Assembly (NCBI GenBank): GCA_027486095.1
Contig: JAIXPT010000351.1
Coordinates: forward strand, 1-36,208
Length of the DNA stretch: 36,208 nucleotides
From: Planctomycetaceae bacterium
GTDB taxonomy: Bacteria; Planctomycetota; Planctomycetia; Pirellulales; UBA1268
Direction: 5' to 3'
Of this stretch, positions 21,601-27,388 are shown piece after piece. Both the position numbers and the translations under genes were made by a program. Numbering within the stretch: the first letter of the stretch is position 1; the number at the start of each line of letters is the position of its first letter. The notes beneath the pieces were generated by a model. That model was given only the letters and a program-made list of their open reading frames with translations, searched no databases and was not told the DNA's origin.

Positions 21601-24600
21601 CTTTGTGCGTTGCTGCCAAAGAACTTCGGCGAACCGCTGTACACGAAGTTGGCGGGCGATGTGAACGTAAACGCACTGGCCGGAATCACCAGCGCATCGA
21701 CGGTCACGGAAACCGTGCTCGCTGCCGTCGCGTAGTTGACGGTGTCGGTCGGTGTGAACACGACGTCATACGACCACGTGCCGACGCCCGGGGAGGTGCC
21801 GCTGAACGCAAAGGCGAAACTCCCCGGTACGCTCGCGGTGCCGCCGGAGAGCGTCGAGGACGCGAGTGTCTGGCCGAACGTGAGCGCGGAGGCCGTCGGG
21901 GCCGCCGTGATCGCGGGCACGGCCTTGGCGACCGTGAAGTCGAGGCTCTTCGAGCCCTGGTAGTTCGGGTCGTTGATGGTCGCCGTGACGGTGTAGTCGC
22001 CGGCATAGGTCGGGGCGACGCTGCTCGGCCCATAGGCCGTGGTGCCGCGGCCGGAGTAGCTGAAGGTGAAGCCCGCGACGCCGGTCGCTGAGGCTGAATA
22101 GGCCTTGGCTGCGCCGGTGTAGGTGAGGCTCGCGGGCGGAGTCAGCGTGATGCTGCCAGCGGCGACCGTGGCCTTCTGCACCGTGATCGTGCTCGTGGCG
22201 ACGGCGGGATTAAAGTTGACGGAGTCGGTCGGGACGAACGTCAGTTGCAGCGTGTGGGTGCCGGCTGGCAGCACGGTGCCGATCGCCGGGGAAAAGGTCG
22301 TCGTGCCGGGGATCTGCGTGAGCGTGCCCTGGTTCCACCACCAAGAAGGCAGCGTATCGACCTGGTCCGACGTGAGCGCCGCGCCGTAGGTGATCGTGCT
22401 GGTCCGGGTGTAGTAGACGGGCGCCGGCGTCACCTTGGCGATCGTGAAGTCGCGGCTCACACCCACCGTGTTGCCCGACGCAGAGGCCGTGGCCGTGACG
22501 GTGTAGTCGCCCGCGTTGGTCGGCGGCGTGGCCGAGGCGGCGTACGCTGTCGCGCCGCGGCCCTGGTAGCTGTAGGTGTAGCTATTGAGCATTCCTGCAG
22601 CGGTCGGGCCGAACGTGGCGGGCGGCGTCTGCTGGCCGTAGCGAATCCAGCCAAACGTCACGACGGTGCCGTCGGATTTCAAAGCGATGGAGTGCTCGGC
22701 ACCGGCATCGATCGCCACCACGCCGGAGAGCCCGGCCGGGATCACCGTGGAGCCGTAGTTGTCGCGGTCGCCCCAGGCCACGATCGTGCCGTCGGCCTTG
22801 AGCGCGAGCGAAAAACTCGTGCCAGCCGACACCGCCACCACGCCCTTGAGGCCTGCGGGCACGCTGCTCTGGAAGGAGCCATTGTTGCCCCAGGCGACCA
22901 CGGTGCCGTCGCTCTTGAGGGCGAGGCTGTGCCACTCGCCGGCAGAGATGGCGACGACGTCGGTGAGCCCGGCGGGGGGCGTGGCGTAGTTGTAGAAGCC
23001 GTAGCCCCAGGCCACGACCGTGCCGTCGCTTTTGAGCGCCAGGCTGTGGGTCGAGCCGGCGGCGATCGCCACGACGCCCGTGAGGCCGGCCGGCACGTTC
23101 GTCTGGCCGCCGGAATTCGAGCCCCACGCCACGACGGTGCCATCGCTCCTGAGGGCCAGGCTGTGCACTCCGCCGGCCGCGATCGCGACGACGTTCGAAA
23201 GCCCGGCCGGCACGGTGGACTGCGACGCGAAGTTGTTGCCCCACGCCGCGACCGTGCCATCCGACTTGAGGGCCAGCGTGTGATAGCCGCCGGCCGACAC
23301 GGCCACGACGTTCGTGAGGCCCAAGGGCACGGTCGTCTGGCCGTCCTGATTGGTGCCGAAGGCCGCCACGGTGCCGTCTGCTTTGAGCACCGCCGAGTGG
23401 AGCGTGCCGCCCGAGATGAACGGGAGCGGGTTGGCGGCCGAGGCGTAGCCCTGGAAGGCTTTCGGCGTTGCGTCGTACGTGAGGGTCGATGGGGCGTAGA
23501 GGCCGATGGCCGGCACGACCTCACGGTTGGCCAGGCCATAGATGCTGAATGCCGCCGACGGCACGGCGAGCGTGATCGTCACCGACCCTGCGGCGTCGGC
23601 GAGGTACTGGTAGTCGATGCGAACGCCGTTGTCGGTGCCGAGCGTATTTTGATCGACCGTGAGCTGGCCCATCGCCGACGAGAGCGTGGCCAGCCGTGCG
23701 GTGGCGTCGCGGCCGACGGTGTAGAGCGAGAGCACGTAGCGGCCGCCCGGCGCAAGGCCGCGGAGCGTGACCGACGCGGAGGCCGCCGACGTGCTGACGG
23801 CGTCGCCTGCGAGGCTGCGCGACGCATCGGCGAGATTGTTGGCATCGCCCGTGACCACGGCGCCGAAGCCGGTCGTGGACAGTCGGCCCGTGACCGCCGG
23901 GTTCGCGCCGGCGAGTCCCGTGAAGGTCAGGCCGTTGACGGCGAAGCTGCCGACGGCGCCGAAGCTGTAGGCGTGCGTGTAGTTATAGAGCGTGGAGATG
24001 CCGCTCGACGCGGCGTCGGTCCAGGGCCGCACCCGCCAGCGGTCGCCGTCCACGCGAACCTGGATGGCCGTCGCAGAGGCGGCCTGGCCGTCCCAGGCCT
24101 TCACGGTAAACGCATTCCGCAGGCCGGAGGTTCCGGCGGCCGGCGTCCAGCGGAGTTTCTCGCCGGTGGCGATGAGCGTGGTGCCGGCGGTCACGGCCGT
24201 CCAGGACGAACCGTTCCATTTTTCGAGCGCGCCGGTGGAGACGGCCTCGATCCGGAAGGCGATTCCGTCGGATTCAAGGTCGGCGGCGTTGGCCGCGTTG
24301 GCGAGTGTCGCGTAGGTGATCTCAAAGGGGTCGCTGGCGGTGGCCCCCGAGATGACGGCCACGCTCGTGAGCGTGGGGCTGTCGTTGACCGCGGCGACGG
24401 AAACGACCGCCTGCGCCGGCGTGAGCGATTCCAGGCCGCCGTCGTCGCGGGCCACCGCCGTGAAGGCCGACTGAGCGCCGTTGGCATTGGCGGCGGGCGT
24501 CCAATAGGCGTTGAGGCTGGAGGTGATGGCGGCGTTGGTCGTCGCGTTCCAGGGGGTCGCGGTGGCGTCGCTCGTGCCAATCCGGAGCGTGCCCGTCGTC

Positions 24601-26315
24601 ACCGATTTGACGACGAACGCGGTCACGCTGCCGTCGATGTCGGCCTCGTCGGCGGCTCCAAGGAGCGCGGCCAGCGAGATCGGGACGACGGTGTCTTCGG
24701 TGCCCGAAGCCACCGGCCCCGAAAACTGTGAAAACGTTGGCCGATCATTGACCGCCCCGACGGAGACGCGAACCGTCTTCGCCGTCGCGGAGAGGAGCGC
24801 GCCGTCGGAGGCCTTCACGGTGAAGGCGTCGAGCGTGCCATTGACGGTGGGCGGCGGCGTCCACACGAGGCTCTCACCGGGGGCGAGCAGCGTGGAGCCT
24901 GTTGTGACAGGGGTGCCGTTCTTCGTGAGCGTGCCCCCGAGCAGCGACTCGATCCGAAAGGAGAGCGGGTCGTTGTTGGGGTCGGATTCATCGAGCGCGG
25001 CCGCGAGCGCGGCATGGGTGATCGTGAAGGGCGTGCCCTCCGTGGCCCCGGAGAGGGCCGCCGGGGTGGCGCTGGCGAAACTCGGCGCCTGATTCGTGAC
25101 CGTGACGGCGATCGTGTGCGTGGCAGTGGCAAAGCCGTTGGTGGCCTGCAGCACGACGTTGTAGTTCCCCGCCGTACCGGTCTCGGGGATGCCGAGGATC
25201 ACGCCGCGCGAGTCGATCGACACGCCCCGCGGGAGGTTCGTGGCCGAATACCGGATCGTGGGCGTGCCGAAGGCGTTGCTCACCACATACATCTGGTTCT
25301 GCCATTGGCCCACCGGCACCGTGAGCGTGGACGGCATGCCGAGGTAATAGGGAGCCGCAATCGGCAGATTGATCGGGTCTGGCTCCTGCCAGCTCGTGGG
25401 GAATCCCCGGCGGGCACTGACCGAAACCTCGTTGTTGCCGATCCTCAGCGGGACCGTGGCGGCGAGCGCCTTGCCGTTGCCGGCCTCCATGTATCGAGAG
25501 GCCACCTCCTGGCCATTGACATACATGTAAACCCAGCCGAAGTCCGACAGATGCCCGCCGGCGTAGTAGAACCGCCCGCGGAGATCGAACGACATCCGGA
25601 TGGTGGCCGTGCCATCCATGTTGTTGGTCCAGCTCGTGATCTGCTGGTTGATCGTGTAGGCCTCGAGCGACATGTCGGCCCGCTCGTAGTCGGCCGCCGC
25701 TGCCAGCAGGCCGCTCGTCACGTCACCGACGTGAAACTCGAGCATCTCGTCGCCACCGACGCCGGTGCGGTTGGAGCTTGCGGCTACATCGGCGGCTGTC
25801 AGCTCGGCGAGCGACTGCACGAATCGTCGCCCTGTGTCGGTGCTCGCGACCGAGCAGCCGTAGAGCAGGATGTCGCCGTCGGCCGAGAGCGACTGCCGCC
25901 AGCCGGCGACGTCTTCCGCGCGGGTGGCAAAAGTGGCCGAGTCGATCCGCTGATCTCCGAACCAGAGGCTGCCGTCGCTACCGTGGGAGATCACGCGGAC
26001 GACGTCGATATTTGACAGGCCGGCCAAGGCCGTCGAGATCTGGTCGATCGCGTCGCGGCTCGAGTCGATGGCCACGAGGAGCGAGCCGGAGAGTTCTTCC
26101 TGGGGAATGCTCGCGACGAGCGCAGAGTCGATGATCACCACACCCGCAGTCGCGGCGGGATTTTGGGCCGCAGCCAGGAGCTGGCGCAATTCGAGCGGCT
26201 CGAGACGCATCCCGGCCAGACGGCTGCCATGGCTGCGCCGTCTCCGACGCGCGGTGCGCCCGCCAAAGAGTCCGGCACCGCGATGTCTCTGTTTTTTACC
26301 GCCAGAGTTACGCAT
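12624..26315 (-). CDS. Giant multidomain surface protein (DUF4347, MBG, RCC1, cadherin-like, beta-helix)
   Basis: A 4563-residue protein, probably at the cell surface or secreted. Residues 1-35 are strongly basic, followed by LEPLELRQLLAA, resembling the planctomycete LEPR-XLL region; there is no ordinary signal peptide. DUF4347 spans about 58-195 (VVRVISHGSDG, ILLYGCSVAS). Then come Ig/cadherin-like repeats (about 330-750), an unassigned beta-sandwich (about 750-930), and three MBG domains each holding a seven-unit RCC1 block (about 940-1290, 1705-2070, 2230-2610). Eight copies of a FTPTD-type repeat lie between and after these. A VCBS-like part (about 2840-2970), more cadherin-like repeats (to about 3670), an SdrD-B-like segment (about 3785-3850), an Ig-like domain (about 4030-4120) and a parallel beta-helix (about 4370-4563) complete it. 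No PEP-CTERM, sortase or T9SS-type tail is seen. Adhesion is the likely role. Confidence 0.92.
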   Translation of the reverse strand: MRNSGGKKQRHRGAGLFGGRTARRRRRSHGSRLAGMRLEPLELRQLLAAAQNPAATAGVVIIDSALVASIPQEELSGSLLVAIDSSRDAIDQISTALAGLSNIDVVRVISHGSDGSLWFGDQRIDSATFATRAEDVAGWRQSLSADGDILLYGCSVASTDTGRRFVQSLAELTAADVAASSNRTGVGGDEMLEFHVGDVTSGLLAAAADYERADMSLEAYTINQQITSWTNNMDGTATIRMSFDLRGRFYYAGGHLSDFGWVYMYVNGQEVASRYMEAGNGKALAATVPLRIGNNEVSVSARRGFPTSWQEPDPINLPIAAPYYLGMPSTLTVPVGQWQNQMYVVSNAFGTPTIRYSATNLPRGVSIDSRGVILGIPETGTAGNYNVVLQATNGFATATHTIAVTVTNQAPSFASATPAALSGATEGTPFTITHAALAAALDESDPNNDPLSFRIESLLGGTLTKNGTPVTTGSTLLAPGESLVWTPPPTVNGTLDAFTVKASDGALLSATAKTVRVSVGAVNDRPTFSQFSGPVASGTEDTVVPISLAALLGAADEADIDGSVTAFVVKSVTTGTLRIGTSDATATPWNATTNAAITSSLNAYWTPAANANGAQSAFTAVARDDGGLESLTPAQAVVSVAAVNDSPTLTSVAVISGATASDPFEITYATLANAANAADLESDGIAFRIEAVSTGALEKWNGSSWTAVTAGTTLIATGEKLRWTPAAGTSGLRNAFTVKAWDGQAASATAIQVRVDGDRWRVRPWTDAASSGISTLYNYTHAYSFGAVGSFAVNGLTFTGLAGANPAVTGRLSTTGFGAVVTGDANNLADASRSLAGDAVSTSAASASVTLRGLAPGGRYVLSLYTVGRDATARLATLSSAMGQLTVDQNTLGTDNGVRIDYQYLADAAGSVTITLAVPSAAFSIYGLANREVVPAIGLYAPSTLTYDATPKAFQGYASAANPLPFISGGTLHSAVLKADGTVAAFGTNQDGQTTVPLGLTNVVAVSAGGYHTLALKSDGTVAAWGNNFASQSTVPAGLSNVVAIAAGGVHSLALRSDGTVVAWGSNSGGQTNVPAGLTGVVAIAAGSTHSLALKSDGTVVAWGYGFYNYATPPAGLTDVVAISAGEWHSLALKSDGTVVAWGNNGSFQSSVPAGLKGVVAVSAGTSFSLALKADGTIVAWGDRDNYGSTVIPAGLSGVVAIDAGAEHSIALKSDGTVVTFGWIRYGQQTPPATFGPTAAGMLNSYTYSYQGRGATAYAASATPPTNAGDYTVTATASASGNTVGVSRDFTIAKVTPAPVYYTRTSTITYGAALTSDQVDTLPSWWWNQGTLTQIPGTTTFSPAIGTVLPAGTHTLQLTFVPTDSVNFNPAVATSTITVQKATVAAGSITLTPPASLTYTGAAKAYSASATGVAGFTFSYSGRGTTAYGPSSVAPTYAGDYTVTATINDPNYQGSKSLDFTVAKAVPAITAAPTASALTFGQTLASSTLSGGTASVPGSFAFAFSGTSPGVGTWSYDVVFTPTDTVNYATAASTVSVTVDALVIPASAFTFTSPANFVYSGSPKFFGSNAQSPSGSSLFTTRTYSGVAGTTYGPSATAPTNVGSYAVTATVQGPNFAGSATRTFTITQAVPTVTWATPANIAYGTALSATQQNATASVAGSFVYTPASGTVLAAGARTLEAVFTPTDTLNYTSVTTSRPLQVTTTSLPISLVPPPLVYNGTAKQFVVSQMAYLSSGWDHSVALNTNGTVTAFGSNSEGQTSVPGGLSGVVQVSAGAYHSVAVKSDGTLVGWGSNSSWHRTGYPVSFSPLVFPISQITNATAVAAGGVHTVVLRADGTVTVFGQSSITSAANVPEGLANVTAVAAGWSHAVALKSDGTVAAWGFSSSQNYGQSDVPAGLTGVMAIAAGGTHSLALKADGTVVAWGNNSVGQATVPAGLNGVVALTAGYSSSFALKADGSIVGWGMQSTGPAAGRQLVAPGSGVVAMSSDANGNLRLLKSDGTVTTVDGTSLATGIGFPAHSVSYAGRAGTTYAASATAPTNAGNYAVTVTSTDPNYSASRTADFTIAKATPAITTLPQAAIITEGQALSAAVLDGGVGSVPGTFAFTSPGFIPSAGSTTQEITFTPTDSVNYASVAATVTVRSQGVSAAVPTILTPPTAAALNFGQRLQASTLSSGVASVPGTFVYSSRLTVPNPGTARQSVTFVPDDIASYAAVTILVPLTVYDGVASPLNVALVPPPSLTYDGSPKAFRVARGSLVSAGNYGHFLVVKSDGTVGAFGDNSMGQLNVPAGLSGVVAVAAGEGSAMALKADGTVVEWGSLWMGTAPAGLSGVVAIARGTSHSLALKADGTVVAWGDNSSGQRNVPTGLTGVVAIAGSVSSSFALKSDGTVVAWGTNAYGQMDIPAGLAGVVALSASSYGPIAALKADGTVVCWGKNTSGQATVPVGLSGVVAVAAGENHTVALKADGTVVAWGGGTSFTPTGWNGNLVPWNLANVVAIDASSDATYAIRADGSVVWWGQRSSYGAHRVNGEIYRTPSGAGVSVPEITPLLAADSASFAFSTTYTGRESTTYAASATPPTEPGDYSVTVTGTDPDFAATKTLAFTIAKASPAIASAPTAAGITYGQSLVSATLSGGAASVDGSFAFAAPATIPNAGTASQTVVFTPTDTARYLPVTLPVSVAVAQATPTLVTLPTATTIAYGQTLASAELASGLASVPGTFAFMAPGTAPTAGTAARSVTFTPTDTVNYAPITASVDVLVIRATPSVTAPPTSTSIRAGQSLANAILSGGTSSVPGTFAFADTSLAPGSGTASQDVVFTPTDSANYAPVTLGVAVRVRSFDPGDVTDIAGEAGGVANAAVGFDAVGNVIDGQSNYDGTAIAVTAVTGPGGAGTVGSALAGSYGSLTLRADGSYVYVVNDTNPTVQALPLGATLQDDFSYTVASATDSATAALRVTVYGGNDAPTFSSLSSRPLKTVNEDTEVSITLAELLAAGNETDLDGTVVAFVVTSLAGGTLRIGADSASALPWDADSNSLVDATQNAYWTPAADANGTLPAFAVVVRDDGGASSPTPVTVQIAVTPVNDAPALSPVEITFIDTIGADSFAPVSGSFTASDVDADSLTFGVTGVTPAGDVFTQTGSYGTLVVNRLTGAYTFTPNATAINATTAAVSETFPIVVSDGTATTAALLTISIAATDDRPTLSALESHASPGTEDSATEVSFADLLAAGNEADVDGTVTAFVVTQVKSGRLVIGSSAAMATEWNATTNHLITNTLKAFWTPDANAFGLLEAFSVVARDDGGNESTTPVTYRVSVASANDAPSLSSFPLVVGTTAEDTQAELTFAALAAAGDQADIDGTVTAFVVTAVTSGTLTIGASAATATPWAATTNAVIRAGQQAYWTPAANASGTLAAFTVVARDDGGLDSPVAVPLSVLVSAVNDAPVNTVPASQTIDEDTDLVFSAGNGTLISVADLDVGSLPIEIALSVTNGALTLAGTTGLTFTTGDGTADATLVFSGTRSDVNAALAGLVYRPAAHFHGSDLLTLATSDLGGSGSGGVLTDTDMVAITVVSVNDAPTTIALSTATTPENLPGGTAVGTLSTIDDDAGDTFTYTLVAGTGDTDNAAFTIAGNTLKTVASFDFETKSSYAVRVRATDAGGLTHERFFAITVSNVNEAAAISLPEPFANEFVEDVAVDGAGFLSATGRFSVVDPDAGEAAFRTTVTAPDGQTNLGSLSVDTSGNYVYKAFNSAHAVQALRAGTIQTDVFVIRALDGTARSVSFRITGAADTLAGAVADGYLAGATLFADSNANALRDWIDAGLMNGVWDAGEGEAWTTTDAGGNFSFDFGDPAATLVTIGGTDISTGMAFTGSLSAPAGSTIVNPLTTLVAATIKQASLAPAAAVAAVRMALGLPAAIDLTTYDPLAQTAGDATALQVQKAAATVANLIVVSTNNGIDTGATLGNLAALITASPTATVDLQSSAMLTSVLTVTVGSTTTPPPAALVTGLVLANTAANAAASITEVAESQEVIQQGTPFTAPAITSLAAATFATGIAGSFQFVATGYPAPTFSFSGTLPAGVTLSTGGLLSGTPAAGTAGAYAVTVIAANGINPAATQVFTLTITQTDAVAVSASANRVVLTLAPMGVVISSLHTAYDARNHVLTITAVQPGSMAAVGGGMPGVTVNSAAKTVAVNLGVFTAFAGISIVGSGGADGITIGGAGINLAAVTRGSANQSFTIDTHAGATDLVMIGKPITAKGSGSVTITTSATDPARGTRFAAGVTTSGGSQAYAGPVTLLANSALTAGAGISFNGTVNGAASLSLAAGGAITFADAVGTTTALKGLAVSRAASVAVNGAFQLNGTGTALGTNGLTIGKGVNNFMFSALGIGSRTIQNFSGSGIRFAGGSTNSTVTGVISRGNGTGISFDAGSYAGTRVQNNTFDANARYGVVLDGATNLLLGGTAVNAGNRIINSTAWKAYSTGIQASGNLAGTRVQGNTISGNAGNGVVLVAARGITIGGATPYAGNTIHTNGGFGLLASGVSNDSLVQGNAVTGNRMGAVNAKAAKGLRFS
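18490..19615 (-). repeat. MBG domain with inserted seven-unit RCC1 block, copy 3
   Basis: Within the giant gene. The MBG first strand (PPPSLTYDGSPKAF) is at the high-coordinate end. Seven units of about 37-45 residues follow (pattern VVAIA.G..HSLALKADGTVVAWG), at 18715-19550. The rest of the MBG domain (TYTGRESTTYAASATPPTEP to FTIAKASPAI) follows. Units 2, 4, 5 and 7 are the most divergent. Confidence 0.85.
20105..21195 (-). repeat. MBG domain with inserted seven-unit RCC1 block, copy 2
   Basis: Within the giant gene. The MBG start LVPPPLVYNGTAKQF is followed by seven RCC1 units (20280-21129). The first is MAYLSSGWDHSVALNTNG and the last ends near DGTSLATG. The MBG remainder (SYAGRAGTTYAASATAPTNA to FTIAKATPAI) then resumes. 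Units 2 and 7 are irregular. Confidence 0.85.
22440..23495 (-). repeat. MBG domain with inserted seven-unit RCC1 block, copy 1
   Basis: Within the giant gene. STLTYDATPKAF opens the MBG domain, seven regular RCC1 units follow (22600-23420), and the domain resumes at YSYQGRGATAYAASATPPTN to FTIAKVTPAP. This is the most regular of the three blocks. Confidence 0.87.
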
Positions 26316-26420
26316 TCAAGCTTTCTTCATCCCGGCTCGGCCGTCCGCTCTCCAGGGCCACCATACGTTACTTACGGGAACTCGGTGGTAGTTGCCAGAA
26401 ATCGGCGCCAAAAGCCGGCT

Positions 26421-26462
26421 AAAAACAGCCCGCGGCAGCCGGCGTTGGGGGCTCCCGGGCTG
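26421..26462 (-). terminator. Rho-independent terminator of the beta-barrel gene
   Basis: Read on the minus strand, CAGCCCG (26456-26462) pairs perfectly with CGGGCTG (26426-26432), followed by TTTTT (26421-26425). The 23-base loop is GC-rich and may fold further. It lies 38 bases after the stop of the outer-membrane protein gene and upstream of the giant gene, so the two are probably separate transcripts. Confidence 0.65.
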
Positions 26463-26500
26463 CGGTGACGACCATCGCGAGAGGGCTGGCAGGGCGGGTT

Positions 26501-27301
26501 TTAGCGACGAAACGCCCGAAATGGCTCGTAGATTCGCAGGGAAAGCAGGACCTCGCTCGCGGTGAAGGCCGATGTGTAGTCGCCAGCCGGGCTGCCGTCC
26601 CCCAAGACGAGCGGTGTCGAAGCCGTGCCGACCCCGACAAAACGGTAGCCCAGATCGAGCGTGATCTGCGGACTCAGGGTGTAGGTCGCGCCGGCCCCCG
26701 CCTGCCAGGCAAACTGCGAGACGTTGCCGGCCCCACTGACGATCGCCGACGGCTCCTCCACCGAGAGCCGATAGCCTGCGGCTCCGATACCGCCGCCGCC
26801 ATACACGCCAAACCGGGTGGTGAGGGAAAGGTCGCGCCAGAGATTCGCCATCGCCGACCAGCTGTCGGCCGCGGCCACGGCGAAGGGCTCAACGCTCTCG
26901 GTCTGCCCCAGAAGCCGCTCACGACCGCGTCCCTCCACCTCCGCCCGCAAAAGCCCGGAGGGACGGTCGAAGGCGACGCCGATCGCGCCGCCGGCGGAAA
27001 ACAGATCGTCCGATGCCGTGCCCGTATTTGGCGTGGGGACGCCGGCCGTATTCATTCCGCCGCTCGCAAGCGAGGCGAACGACGCGCCGACGATGCCGGA
27101 AACGTACAACCGCCGTACGGCGAAACTCTCCTCCACGGCTGCGAGGGCATCGACTGTTGCAGCGGCAGTGGCATCCACAAAAGACCCACCCGGCGGCTGG
27201 ATGAGGCCACCGGCGGAATCGTCATCGGCGAAGGCAATAGCGGCGCCAGCAGCGGCGAGCATCCCGAGCAAACCGCAGCGAAAAATGCGTCCGCCAGACA
27301 T
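26501..27301 (-). CDS. Outer-membrane beta-barrel protein
   Basis: A 266-residue protein with a Sec signal peptide (CGLLGMLAAAGAAIAFA) and alternating amphipathic strands typical of an eight-stranded OmpA/OMP_b-brl barrel. Examples are LYVSGIVGASFAS, FGVYGGGGIGAAGYRLS, QAGAGATYTLSPQITLDLGY and SEVLLSLRIYEPFRAF. The final strand ends in aromatic/arginine residues, as needed for BAM insertion, with a short basic tail. Role (structural or transport) is not readable. GGGGGAAGC precedes ATG 27301, and that ribosome site lies in a hairpin at 27308-27335. A terminator follows at 26421-26462. Confidence 0.85.
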   Translation of the reverse strand: MSGGRIFRCGLLGMLAAAGAAIAFADDDSAGGLIQPPGGSFVDATAAATVDALAAVEESFAVRRLYVSGIVGASFASLASGGMNTAGVPTPNTGTASDDLFSAGGAIGVAFDRPSGLLRAEVEGRGRERLLGQTESVEPFAVAAADSWSAMANLWRDLSLTTRFGVYGGGGIGAAGYRLSVEEPSAIVSGAGNVSQFAWQAGAGATYTLSPQITLDLGYRFVGVGTASTPLVLGDGSPAGDYTSAFTASEVLLSLRIYEPFRAFRR

Positions 27302-27307
27302 GCTTCC

Positions 27308-27335
27308 CCCAGCAGGAATATCGACTGTTGCTGGG
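27308..27335 (-). promoter_or_regulatory. Hairpin sequestering the ribosome site of the beta-barrel gene
   Basis: In the 5' leader, CCCAGCA (27329-27335) pairs with TGCTGGG (27308-27314) across a 14-base loop. The 3' arm runs into the GGGGG of the ribosome site, seven bases from ATG 27301. The fold could limit translation until opened; no known riboswitch class is recognised. Confidence 0.4.
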
Positions 27336-27388
27336 AGGGGCAGCGGCCAAAGCCCTACCGTCGGCGCGACCGTTTCGTTCGACTTTTC

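Noticed and set aside
14160-24731. Long plus-strand open frames (731 codons at 14160-16355, 828 codons at 22245-24731) inside the giant gene
   Set aside because: Their repetitive R/G/H/D-rich products follow the repeats of the giant protein in antisense; no start context or motif supports them.
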